Of a DNA stretch of 25,370 bases, positions 16,507 to 24,428 are shown one piece after another. Made by a program: the position numbers and the translations under genes. The first letter of the stretch is position 1. Each line of letters opens with the position of its first letter. The stretch is taken from contig DASVQA010000136.1 of NCBI GenBank assembly GCA_036389375.1, forward strand, positions 1 to 25,370. The letters run 5' to 3'. The notes beneath the pieces were generated by a model. That model saw only the letters and a program-made list of their open reading frames with translations. It was not told the DNA's origin and did no database searches. This stretch comes from QHXQ01 sp036389375. GTDB taxonomy: Bacteria > Acidobacteriota > Blastocatellia > Pyrinomonadales > Pyrinomonadaceae.

Positions 16507-17067
16507 TTAGCTTTCAGCTTCGACCGTTTCGCGTAGCTCACGAAAGAGGCGTGCGAGCGCGTCGGCGCGATAGTGTGCGTTGAGACCGCTTGGATTGGGC
16601 AGCACCCAGATCGTGGTCTGCCCGAGCCGTTCCGGCTGTAAACCGAGTTGGGCTTTAGGGCGGTTAAAGGCCGTGCGGTATGCGCCGATGCCGAGCAGCG
16701 CCAGAAAGCGCGGACGATAGCGCCGCACCTTCGCGCCGAGCCGCCGCCCGCCCGCCACGATCTCTGCGGGCGTCAACTCGTCAGCCGTCGCGGTTGCACG
16801 CGCGACGAAATTGGTGATGCCGTAGCCACGCGCGAGCAGTTCCGCTTCTTCGTGCGGCGCTAAGAGCCGCGCGGTGAAACCGGCGGCGTAAAGCGCGGGC
16901 CAGAATCTATTGCCGGGGCGGGCGAAGTGATGCCCGGTCGCGCCGGAATAGAGACCGGGATTGATGCCGCAAAAGAGCACGCTTAAGCCGGGCGCGATCA
17001 GGTCGCGGACGGTTTTGCCGCCCGCCGCAGCGATCTCTTCCTTCGTAGGTTTGTACGGCAGCGTCAT
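16507..17067 (-). CDS. mug: mismatch-specific uracil/thymine-DNA glycosylase (Mug/TDG family)
   Basis: A 186-residue protein of normal Mug length. The catalytic-site motif GINPG (in FCGINPGLYS) and the intercalation-loop motif NPSGLNA are both present, with the Asn after GI that Mug/TDG enzymes use to position water. The enzyme removes uracil or thymine (and etheno-cytosine) from mismatches with guanine and starts base-excision repair. It is convergent with the TonB receptor gene (76 bases apart, no hairpin seen) and divergent from a small membrane-protein gene. A TACAAT hexamer on the minus strand (17114-17119) lies about 46 bases before its ATG and could be a -10, though the -35 is poor. 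Confidence 0.93.
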   Translation of the reverse strand: MTLPYKPTKEEIAAAGGKTVRDLIAPGLSVLFCGINPGLYSGATGHHFARPGNRFWPALYAAGFTARLLAPHEEAELLARGYGITNFVARATATADELTPAEIVAGGRRLGAKVRRYRPRFLALLGIGAYRTAFNRPKAQLGLQPERLGQTTIWVLPNPSGLNAHYRADALARLFRELRETVEAES

Positions 17068-17195
17068 GGCTGAACCTTGTGCGTCAACTCCGCCTCACTT
17101 TCTTGCCGCCGCAATTGTAGCAAAGTCGGGTTGCTGCATAATCCGGCGCGCGGGGAATAGGCTCCGGCGTTTGTGGCGCACGCGCGCGGGCCGGG

Positions 17196-17201
17196 TATAA
17201 T
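17196..17201 (+). promoter_or_regulatory. consensus -10 (TATAAT) just before the small membrane-protein gene
   Basis: A perfect TATAAT at 17196-17201 lies seven bases upstream of the ATG at 17209, so a transcript from it would be leaderless. The -35 is weak (TTGTGG at 17171-17176, 19-base spacer). Its match and location in the divergent gap with mug support function, but chance cannot be excluded. Confidence 0.45.
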
Positions 17202-17208
17202 CTGCTTG

Positions 17209-17433
17209 ATGGCTTACCTCGTGCTTATTCTGGCGCTCGTTGTGACGTGCTTCGCGGGCGTGCAGTTCTACTACATGATGTTTCTGCAAGCCGTGAATCG
17301 GCAGCAGCGGCGGCGCATCGCAGAGTTGGAGCGCGCGCTGCTCGCCTTGCAGCAAGCGCCGCCTGCCCAACTGCCCGCGCCACCCGAAGCCGACGAGGTG
17401 TGGGCGGAAATGATTGACGACGGCACGGGCTGA
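17209..17433 (+). CDS. small single-pass membrane protein with a short coiled coil
   Basis: A 74-residue protein that I do not recognise. The frame runs back to 17173, but the ATG at 17209 is chosen because it starts directly with the membrane segment and follows a consensus -10. Residues 3-28 form one hydrophobic helix (AYLVLILALVVTCFAG). Residues 33-50 are a charged amphipathic helix (RQQRRRIAELERALLALQQ) likely to form a coiled coil or sit on the cytoplasmic face. The tail is Pro/Ala-rich and then acidic. The layout resembles small cell-envelope or division-associated proteins, but no function can be assigned. The peptidase gene follows after 55 bases. Confidence 0.6.
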   Translation: MAYLVLILALVVTCFAGVQFYYMMFLQAVNRQQRRRIAELERALLALQQAPPAQLPAPPEADEVWAEMIDDGTG

Positions 17434-17488
17434 GCCGGCAGGTTTGAACGGACGCGTGAGTGATCAAGTTAGTGGAGCGGAGAAGATA

Positions 17489-19201
17489 ATGAAAAGCAGA
17501 TGGTTGATGCAATGTGTGGCGCTCGTCATGTGTGCGAGTTTCGTGCTGCCTGTGAGCGGCGGGCAAAGACGCAGAGGCAGAGGGCAGAGCGGGGCGGCGG
17601 GCGCGGGCGCGCTCACGGCTAAGATTCGCCGCTTCGCGCCGACGGTCGTCACCGCCGACACTTCGCGGCTGACGGCGCGCGACCGGCGTGCGCTCGATAA
17701 GATCATCGCGGCCGCCGCTTACATGGATCCGCTCTTTCTGCGTCAGGTGTGGGCGGGCAATCCCGACCTCAAGGCCCGGCTCGAACGCGACACGTCACCG
17801 GCCGGGCGCGCACGTCTGCACTACTTCAAACTAAACGCCGGCCCCTGGTCGCGCCTCGACAGCGACGAGCCGTTCATCGAGGGCGTGCCGCCCAAACCGC
17901 CGCAGGCGAATTTCTATCCGGCGGACATGACTAAAGAAGAGTTCAACAACTGGGAGCAGGGTCTCTCGGCCGATGAACGCGAACGCGCAAACGGCTTCTT
18001 CTACGTCATCCGGCGCGACGCGGGCGGCGGCTTCAAGACCGTGCCTTACAGCGCAGAGTATCGAGAGTTTCTCGTGCCCGCCGCGCGGCTGTTAAATGAA
18101 GCGGCGCAGTTGACGACCAATCGCACGCTGAGAGATTTCCTCAACAAACGCGCGGCGGCTTTCGCGTCGAACGATTATTACGACAGCGACGTGGCGTGGA
18201 TGGATTTGGACGCGCCGATTGAAGTGACCATCGGGCCGTATGAGACATACGAGGACGGGCTGTTCAGCTACAAGGCGGCCTTTGAGGCGTTCGTCACCCT
18301 GCGCGACGAGGCGGAGAGCGCAAAACTCGCGCGCTTCAGTCGCTACCTGCAAGAACTGGAAGATCATCTGCCGATTGAGGCGCGTTATCGTAATCCAAAA
18401 CTGGGCGCGGCGTCGCCGATTCGCGTGGTCAACGAAGTCTTCGCCTCCGGCGACGGCAACCGGGGTGTGCAGACCGCCGCGTACAATCTGCCGAACGATG
18501 AGCGCGTGGTCAAAGAGAAAGGCTCGAAGCGCATCATGCTGAAGAACGTGCAGCAGGAGAAGTTTCAGCAGACGCTCATCCCCATCGCCCACGTCGTGCT
18601 TGCGCCGGCCGACGAGCGCGCGCTCTCCTTCGACACCTTCTTCACGCACATCCTCATGCACGAGTTGATGCACGGGCTGGGGCCCCACAACATCAACGCG
18701 GGCGGGCGCGACACGACCGTCCGCATGCAACTTAAAGAACTCTACTCGGCCATTGAAGAGGCGAAGGCGGACATCAGCGGACTGTGGGCCTTGCAATACC
18801 TGATCGACAAAGGCGTGATGCCCAAGAGCCTTGAGCGTGCGCTCTACACGACCTATCTGGCGAGCACCTTCCGCTCCGTCCGCTTCGGCATCACGGAGGC
18901 GCACGGCAAAGGCATCGCCGTACAGTTCAACTATCTGATGGACAAGGATGCGATTCGTTACAACGAGCGCGCCGGCACGTTCAGCATCAACCCGGCGCGC
19001 GTCAAAGAGGCCGTGCGCGATCTCACCCACGACATCATGACACTGCAAGCCGAAGGCTCTTACGACAAGGCGAAAGCCATGCTCGACACCTACGGCGTCG
19101 TCCGCCCACCGATGCAGCGCGCACTAGACCGGCTCGGCAATGTGCCCGTTGACATCGAACCCATCTATCCGCTCGCGCGGGCCGTCGCCGCGATGCGTTA
19201 A
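17489..19201 (+). CDS. exported zinc peptidase, dipeptidyl-peptidase III (M49)-like family
   Basis: A 570-residue protein. The ATG at 17489 is preferred over upstream in-frame starts because GGAG lies six bases before it and it opens a good signal peptide (KSRWLMQCVALVMCASFVLP, then VSGGQ). The zinc site reads HELMH at 391-395, followed by GLGPH, and the second motif is EEAKAD at 423-428, with SALEEAKADI-like context in related proteins. This matches the DPP III-related proteins, including the C-terminal part of plant Nudix hydrolase 3, rather than classical DPP III, which has HELLGH. Family members are metallopeptidases or metallohydrolases; the substrate is unknown. The signal peptide places this one outside the cytoplasm. 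A strong terminator follows. Confidence 0.85.
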   Translation: MKSRWLMQCVALVMCASFVLPVSGGQRRRGRGQSGAAGAGALTAKIRRFAPTVVTADTSRLTARDRRALDKIIAAAAYMDPLFLRQVWAGNPDLKARLERDTSPAGRARLHYFKLNAGPWSRLDSDEPFIEGVPPKPPQANFYPADMTKEEFNNWEQGLSADERERANGFFYVIRRDAGGGFKTVPYSAEYREFLVPAARLLNEAAQLTTNRTLRDFLNKRAAAFASNDYYDSDVAWMDLDAPIEVTIGPYETYEDGLFSYKAAFEAFVTLRDEAESAKLARFSRYLQELEDHLPIEARYRNPKLGAASPIRVVNEVFASGDGNRGVQTAAYNLPNDERVVKEKGSKRIMLKNVQQEKFQQTLIPIAHVVLAPADERALSFDTFFTHILMHELMHGLGPHNINAGGRDTTVRMQLKELYSAIEEAKADISGLWALQYLIDKGVMPKSLERALYTTYLASTFRSVRFGITEAHGKGIAVQFNYLMDKDAIRYNERAGTFSINPARVKEAVRDLTHDIMTLQAEGSYDKAKAMLDTYGVVRPPMQRALDRLGNVPVDIEPIYPLARAVAAMR

Positions 19202-19211
19202 CAGCGGGTGC

Positions 19212-19265
19212 AAAACTAGCCGGGCGCGCTCAGTCAGACCTGACCGCGCGCCCGGCTAGTTTTTT
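19212..19265. terminator. strong rho-independent terminator between convergent genes
   Basis: Arm AAAACTAGCCGGGCGCG (19212-19228) is perfectly repeated in inverse at 19247-19263; the pair at 19229/19246 extends the stem. A run of six T (19260-19265) follows on the plus strand and the A-run of the left arm gives a U-run on the minus strand. It therefore can serve both the M49-like gene (stop 19201) and the minus-strand operon ending at 19273. The loop holds a small nested repeat (GTCA/TGAC). Confidence 0.9.
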
Positions 19266-19272
19266 AAGCCTT

Positions 19273-20535
19273 CTAGCCCTGAGCGATCTCGCGTACAGCC
19301 ACGATCAATCGCTCGACCTCGGCCTGCGTCGTGTAGCAGGCGCAGCCTGCGCGCACGAGTCCTTCCACGCCAAGCTGAAGCCGCTCGATGATCGTGGCCG
19401 CATAGAAATCGCCGTGCGAAGCGAAGAGTCCCTCGGCCGCTAACCGCTCAGCGACCTCGGTCGAGCTAACGCCGCGCACCGTGAAGCCGATGGTCGGCGT
19501 GCGCGGCGCGGTGGGCGGCGGGCCGTAAAGCTGTACGCCGTGAATGTCGGCTAAGCCCGTCCAGAGTTGCGCGCCCAACTTTGCGCCGCGCGCATGCAGA
19601 CCGGCGAAAGTCGTCTGCAAGCGTTCACGCCGCGACGCGCCGGGAGCAAGCGCTGCGAGAAAATCGACGGCTGCGGCCGCGCCCATGATGCCCTCGTGAT
19701 TCTGCGTGCCCGTCTCGACGCGCTCCGGCGCGCTGTCGGGCGCAGGCACGAGTTTCGGGAAATCAAGATCCGCCAGCAACTCGTGCCGGCCATAGAGCAC
19801 GCCCACGTGCGGGCCGTAAAACTTGTAGGCCGAGCAGGCCAGAAAATCACAATCGAGCGCGCGCACGTCCGTTAACACGTGCGGCGCGTAATGCACCGCA
19901 TCGACGAACAGCAGCGCGCCGACCGCACGCGCCAACTCGCCCGCGCGGCGCACGTCCGTCAGCGTGCCGAGCGCGTTCGAGGCTGCGCCGACCGCCACGA
20001 GCCGCGTGCGCGCGCTCACCTGCCGCGCGAAATCTTCCCAGTCGAGTTGTCCCGTCTCCGTGTGCAGCCTGACGGTGCGAACGACGATGCCGCGTTCACG
20101 TTCGAGCGCACGCCAGGGGGCGACGTTGGCGTGGTGGTCGAGTTCGGTGACGACGATCTCATCGCCCGCGCCGAGTCTGCGACCGAGCGCGCGCGACAGG
20201 TGGAAGGCGAGCGTCGTCATGTTCGCGCCGAAGGCGATCTCATGCGGCGCTGCGTTGAGAAAATCCGCGAGCGCACGGCGGGCCGCTTCGATGAGCGCGT
20301 CCGTCTCCGCACTGGTCGGATAGGCCCAATGCGTGTTGGCGTTATGGTGAAACAGATAATCGTTCATCGCCTCGGCCACGACGCGCGGGACTTGCGTGCC
20401 GCCGGGGCCGTCGAAGTAGGCGACCGCGTGGCCGTTGTGCGTGCGTGTGAGGGCAGGGAAGTGCGCCCTGATCTCTGCGACGGGCGCAACCATGTCGGTG
20501 CTTGGTTGTATGCTCGGTTGTGTGCTGGGTTGCAT
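19273..20535 (-). CDS. class V aminotransferase / cysteine desulfurase-like protein (VC1184-type subfamily)
   Basis: A 420-residue PLP enzyme. The PLP lysine is in CSAYKFYGPHVG, preceded by the DAVHYAPH strand and by TELDHHANVAPW, all typical of the SufS/CsdA fold group. The segment that carries the catalytic Cys in SufS (RTGHHCA) is here FASHGDFYA with no Cys, as in the VC1184-like subfamily (TIGR01976), so sulfur transfer by the usual mechanism is unlikely. It begins one base after the stop of the TorD-like gene and should be the last gene of the molybdoenzyme operon. The N-terminus carries a QPST-type repeat; an in-frame ATG at 20493 is a possible alternative start. The reaction is unknown; an active beta-lyase or aminotransferase role is possible. 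Confidence 0.85.
   Translation of the reverse strand: MQPSTQPSIQPSTDMVAPVAEIRAHFPALTRTHNGHAVAYFDGPGGTQVPRVVAEAMNDYLFHHNANTHWAYPTSAETDALIEAARRALADFLNAAPHEIAFGANMTTLAFHLSRALGRRLGAGDEIVVTELDHHANVAPWRALERERGIVVRTVRLHTETGQLDWEDFARQVSARTRLVAVGAASNALGTLTDVRRAGELARAVGALLFVDAVHYAPHVLTDVRALDCDFLACSAYKFYGPHVGVLYGRHELLADLDFPKLVPAPDSAPERVETGTQNHEGIMGAAAAVDFLAALAPGASRRERLQTTFAGLHARGAKLGAQLWTGLADIHGVQLYGPPPTAPRTPTIGFTVRGVSSTEVAERLAAEGLFASHGDFYAATIIERLQLGVEGLVRAGCACYTTQAEVERLIVAVREIAQG
20497..20532 (-). repeat. three tandem 12-base repeats at the start of the aminotransferase gene
   Basis: On the minus strand, directly after the ATG, CAACCNAGCAYM occurs three times in tandem (20532-20521, 20520-20509, 20508-20497), encoding QPST, QPSI and QPST. 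The units are a multiple of three, so copy-number change would not shift the frame. Confidence 0.8.
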
Positions 20536-20536
20536 G

Positions 20537-21403
20537 TCAGGTCAACAAGTCCTTGATCGATAGTTTCAGTTCCGCGAGCAGGCGCGCGGTCGCATCGGCG
20601 CGCGCCGCCCAGTGTGCGCCCAGATTGCCCAGCCCGGCAAAGTGGCGCGGGTGGCGCGTCGTCCAGTCCGCCGCTTCGCGCGCGAGCCAGTCGAGCGTGC
20701 CGGGCGCGTCCTGCGCGAGCAGGGCTTGCAGGCTGAAGGCGCGCGTGCCGATGCGCGTGCCGACGCCCAGCCCGCGCGCGGCGCGTTGTAAATCCGCGCG
20801 CGTCAGGATGAGACCGGAGCGCACGGGCGCAAGGAGCGATTGCAGAAAATCTGCGAGCGTGCCTGTGCGTGGATCGACGAGCGCGGGCGCGGCGCGCAGA
20901 TGTAGCGGCAGAGCGTCCAGCGGGCCCGTCTGTTCGGTTTCGCCGCGCAGCGCTGTCGTCACAAGCTCGGCCCAGCGTGCGTAGAAGGGCGGCGCAAGGT
21001 CGCTCAATTTCGCCAGATAGCACGGCAGCCAGCTTAGCAAGTGCTCCCAAAGGAGCGCACGCCGCGCCTGCTGCCACAGCGCCGCGCGCTCAGGCGCACG
21101 CTCTCGTTCGTGCAGTTCCGCGACGTGCGCGTAGAGCGCGAGCAGCACGGCGATATGATCCGGCTCGGCCGGCGGCGGCTCGCCGAGCGCGCGCCAGAAA
21201 CCGGCGACGAGATCGCGCGCCGCGCCGCCGAGCATGCCCTCTGCGCCCAGATAGACCGAAGCGTAAGGGTAGAGTTCGAGCAGGAATAGTTCTGTGTAGA
21301 CGCTGGCGGCGGGCGGCGCGCCGAGGTCGAGCGCGGCTGCGACGCGGGCCGTCTCGGCCGTCGGCGGTTCGGCCAGCACGGCCAGAGCGCGGAAGATTTC
21401 CAT
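20537..21403 (-). CDS. TorD/DmsD-like molybdoenzyme maturation chaperone
   Basis: A 288-residue, largely helical protein. The ATG at 21403 is preferred over an adjacent TTG: the upstream stop and this start overlap as TGATG, a standard translational-coupling arrangement. TorD-family signs are the LYPYASVYLGAEGMLGG stretch and the EPDHIAVLLALYAHVAEL motif, whose PDH element is characteristic, plus a WLPCYLAKL helix. Such chaperones bind the apo-catalytic subunit and help insert the molybdenum cofactor before assembly. Residues beyond about 200 extend past the usual TorD core and show no recognised domain. Location directly after the catalytic subunit gene makes that protein the obvious client. 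Confidence 0.88.
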   Translation of the reverse strand: MEIFRALAVLAEPPTAETARVAAALDLGAPPAASVYTELFLLELYPYASVYLGAEGMLGGAARDLVAGFWRALGEPPPAEPDHIAVLLALYAHVAELHERERAPERAALWQQARRALLWEHLLSWLPCYLAKLSDLAPPFYARWAELVTTALRGETEQTGPLDALPLHLRAAPALVDPRTGTLADFLQSLLAPVRSGLILTRADLQRAARGLGVGTRIGTRAFSLQALLAQDAPGTLDWLAREAADWTTRHPRHFAGLGNLGAHWAARADATARLLAELKLSIKDLLT

Positions 21404-24321
21404 CAATCAACTGCGACCGTTTCGGCTTGCGCGGGCAGCCGATAAAACTCGCGCGCGGGTTTGAGCGGGCGCAGCAACCAGTAGGGGCGGCGCGTGCCGT
21501 CGGGCGAGAACTGCGCGGCGGCGCGCGTCTCTGCGAGCCACTTGCGATAGACCGCGCGCGCCCGCTCGGCATCAACCGAGATGTCGCCGTAAGCATCGCC
21601 CGCGCGCGCTTTTGTCACGCGCACCGCTTGATGCCAGCAGTGCTGACCGGAGACGGGGTCGGGGTGGACGGGGAAAGTCAGATTCTGATGCACGCCCACG
21701 TCCGTCCACCAGATGCGGAGCGTGTCCGCGTCGCTTGACTCGTAGGGCGCGACGCCGCGCTCGCGTTTTAAGCCCCACTGTTGGCCGGCGTGATCGAGTT
21801 TGACGGTTGCCATCAACTGCCGCTGCCCTGTGTCGGTCAACTTCCAACGCCCCATGTGATGACTGCACGCGACGATGCCCGGCTTAATGCCTTCCGTCAC
21901 CCACGCGCGCACGACGAAATAGCCGATCTCGGTTTCGACGCGCACAAGTTCGCCCGTCTCGATCCCCAGTCGCGCGGCGTGCGTCGGGTGCAGCCAGAGC
22001 GGGTTGGTGTGCGCGATCTCGTCGAGCCACTTGGCGTTGGCGGAGCGCGTGTGGATCTGCACGGGCAGGCGAAAGGTTGAGATGAGCACGGTCTCGTCCG
22101 GCGCGAGCTTGTCGGGGTGAATGTGGCTCTTGATGTAGGTGGGCAGCGCCCATTCGGGCCAGCCCCAATCGGCGAGCGTGCGCGAGTAGAATTCAAGCCG
22201 CCCGCTCGGCGTCGGAAAACCGCGCACGATCCGGCCATCAACTTCGACGCCGACCATGCGCCGCCCGTCCTCGTCCGCATCGGGCGTCGGCACGGGCACG
22301 ATGTTGGGCGACGCAGGTTTCGGCGTCCGCGTGTAGACGCGTTGAAAACGATCCACGCGCACGTCCGTCAACTCGTCCGTCGGCACGTCCCTGTCATAAA
22401 CCGCGCCCAACTTCTGCTGTATCTCAAACGCGCCGTAGCGCCGCATGAAAGCGAGCGGCGTCAAGCCTTCGCGCGCGGCTGCTGCCGGCAAGCCCGGCAC
22501 GGACTGCTCGAAGATATAGCCGTAGTATTCGTCCACGCTCAGGCGCTCGCTCGGTCGCTCGCGCGATTCGGCAAACTGGCGTATGCCTAAGCTGCCGTCG
22601 GGGTCGATCCGCCACGTCACTTCCAGCCAGAACTCGTTCTCCTCCCAGACTTCGCCGGGATTGACGGCGCGCGTGTCCGCGACCGGCTCGCCCATGCGCT
22701 CGCGGGCGGCGCGCAGAACAGGCTGGCGAAAGCCGAGCCACTGTGCATCGTGCGTCTCGTAAGAATGTACGTCGTGGCGCTCCGAGCCGTGCCCCATGGG
22801 CAGGATGTAGTCTGCGAAGTAGGCCGTCTCGTTCCACGTCGGCGTCAGGGCGACGTAACAGCCGATCAAGTTTTCGTCCGTTAGGACTTCGACCCACGAG
22901 AAGCCGTCCGGGTTTGTCCAGACCGGGTTATAGACGCGCGTGAAATAGACATCGACGCGCCCGCGCCCGTCCTTTAAGAAATGGGGCAGCAGAAACGATA
23001 ACTCGTTCATGGCGAGCGGGTACTCGCGCGGCCACGTCAACTCGTTCCACGTGCGCGGGTGCGGCGGCGTGTAGATCGGCTTTGGCACAAACTTGTTCCA
23101 CGCGTTCGGAAAGACGCCGCCCTCGGTGGCGACCGCGCCGAGCAGCGCGTTGAGCATAAAGAGCGTGCGCGCCACCTGCCAGCCGCCACTGTTGCCGGCG
23201 GCGGCGCTCCGCCAGTTGTGACTGGAAAAACGCGTGCCCGCCGTGGCGACCACCTCGGCAATCTCCGCGATTGTCTCGGCCGCAACGCCCGATTCCTGCG
23301 CGGCGTACTCGAAGGTGTAGGCGCTGTAGAGTTCTTTCAAAACGGCCGCGAAGGTTTCAAACGTCGTCTCAAGCTCCGGCCGCTCGACTGCCAGATACTC
23401 TTCCCAGTTCCACCAGCGGCGCACAAACTCGCGGTTGTAGCGGTCGTGCTGGATCAGAAAATTCGCAATCGCCAGCACAATCGCGGCCTCCGAGCCGGGA
23501 TAGGGCGCAACCCAAAAGTCCGCGTGCGTCGCCGTGTGCGACAGGCGCGTGTCAAACACGATCAACTTCGCGCCCGCCGCTTTGGCCTCGATGATGCGCT
23601 GCGCGTGCGGGTTGAAGTAGTGCCCGGTCTCAAGGTGCGAACTGATGAGGAAGATCACTTTGGCGTTCGCATGATCGGGGCTGGGGCGATCAAGCCCCAT
23701 CCAGTATTGATAACCGGCGCGGCTGTTCGACGAGCAGACGGTCGTGTGCGAGTTGTGCCCGTCCACGCCCCACGCCGCCAGCACGCGCTCGGTAAACCCG
23801 TCCTCGCCGGGCCGCCCGACGTGGTACATCACCTCGTTGTGCCGCCCTTCAACAATCGCTTTGCGAATCCGCGCCGCGATGTCGTTTAGCGCCTCGTCCC
23901 AACTAACGCGCGTCCACTGGCCCGCGCCGCGCCGCCCCGTGCGCTTGAGCGGGTAGAGGATGCGATCCGGGTCGGTGATCTGATTGAGCGTCGCCGGCCC
24001 CTTCGCGCAGTTGCGCCCGCGCGAGCCGGGATGCTCAGGGTTGCCCTCGAACTTGCGCACCTGAAGGCTGTCCCGATCAACGTAAGCCAGCAGCCCGCAG
24101 GCGGACTCGCAGTTGAAGCAGGTCGTCGGCACGAGCATGTAGCGCCGCTCCGTGCGCCGTGGCCACGCCTTCGACTCCAACTCCACCCAATCGTCCCAAC
24201 GCTCTTTGGGCGGGAACGCCGCCAGATGGATGCGGCTCGGCCCCGGATAGAATGTCTCGCCCCGCGCCTCCGTCTCGCGCCGCGCCGCGCTCACACGCTG
24301 ATTTAGTTCATCTAGTTTCAT
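21403..24321 (-). CDS. molybdopterin-dependent oxidoreductase, DMSO reductase family catalytic subunit
   Basis: A 972-residue catalytic subunit. The ATG at 24321 is preferred over a TTG at 24333. A [4Fe-4S] site near the N-terminus has Cys68, Cys71, Cys75 and Cys105 (TTCFNCESACG ... GRNCAKG). Cys196 in TVCSSNSRAGYQYW is in the right place to ligate molybdenum. The bis-MGD binding regions and the C-terminal molydopterin dinucleotide-binding domain (TGELVRVETEIGYFVVRAWV) follow. There is no twin-arginine signal, so the protein should stay in the cytoplasm, as in SoeA-type sulfite dehydrogenases. Other members of the family reduce polysulfide, thiosulfate, tetrathionate or arsenate, and the substrate cannot be read here. 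It is coupled to the TorD-like gene downstream and preceded by nrfD. Confidence 0.93.
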   Translation of the reverse strand: MKLDELNQRVSAARRETEARGETFYPGPSRIHLAAFPPKERWDDWVELESKAWPRRTERRYMLVPTTCFNCESACGLLAYVDRDSLQVRKFEGNPEHPGSRGRNCAKGPATLNQITDPDRILYPLKRTGRRGAGQWTRVSWDEALNDIAARIRKAIVEGRHNEVMYHVGRPGEDGFTERVLAAWGVDGHNSHTTVCSSNSRAGYQYWMGLDRPSPDHANAKVIFLISSHLETGHYFNPHAQRIIEAKAAGAKLIVFDTRLSHTATHADFWVAPYPGSEAAIVLAIANFLIQHDRYNREFVRRWWNWEEYLAVERPELETTFETFAAVLKELYSAYTFEYAAQESGVAAETIAEIAEVVATAGTRFSSHNWRSAAAGNSGGWQVARTLFMLNALLGAVATEGGVFPNAWNKFVPKPIYTPPHPRTWNELTWPREYPLAMNELSFLLPHFLKDGRGRVDVYFTRVYNPVWTNPDGFSWVEVLTDENLIGCYVALTPTWNETAYFADYILPMGHGSERHDVHSYETHDAQWLGFRQPVLRAARERMGEPVADTRAVNPGEVWEENEFWLEVTWRIDPDGSLGIRQFAESRERPSERLSVDEYYGYIFEQSVPGLPAAAAREGLTPLAFMRRYGAFEIQQKLGAVYDRDVPTDELTDVRVDRFQRVYTRTPKPASPNIVPVPTPDADEDGRRMVGVEVDGRIVRGFPTPSGRLEFYSRTLADWGWPEWALPTYIKSHIHPDKLAPDETVLISTFRLPVQIHTRSANAKWLDEIAHTNPLWLHPTHAARLGIETGELVRVETEIGYFVVRAWVTEGIKPGIVACSHHMGRWKLTDTGQRQLMATVKLDHAGQQWGLKRERGVAPYESSDADTLRIWWTDVGVHQNLTFPVHPDPVSGQHCWHQAVRVTKARAGDAYGDISVDAERARAVYRKWLAETRAAAQFSPDGTRRPYWLLRPLKPAREFYRLPAQAETVAVD

Positions 24322-24361
24322 AAAACTGACCAACCTACGACTGCCTGTGTCAGCAAGCCGC

Positions 24362-24409
24362 CCGCGCCTTCAAAGCTCTTGCTTTGCGCCCAAAAGGGCG
24401 CGGCCTTTT
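24362..24409 (-). promoter_or_regulatory. overlapping alternative hairpins between nrfD and the molybdopterin gene
   Basis: The 95-base gap contains at least three mutually exclusive inverted repeats. GCGCCC (24386-24391) pairs with GGGCGC (24396-24401) around AAAA. CAAAGC (24371-24376) pairs with GCTTTG (24381-24386) around TCTT. CCGCGCC (24362-24368) pairs with GGCGCGG (24397-24403), and AAAAGG (24392-24397) pairs with CCTTTT (24404-24409). No U-run follows the main stem on the minus strand, so a simple terminator is unlikely; an mRNA-processing or attenuation element is a possible role. Confidence 0.4.
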
Positions 24410-24428
24410 CCGCTTTGCCGCACGCTGT

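Noticed and set aside
19273..20535. Calling the PLP enzyme a true cysteine desulfurase (SufS/CsdA)
   Set aside because: The catalytic Cys loop is replaced by SHGDFYA, so only the family resemblance can be supported.
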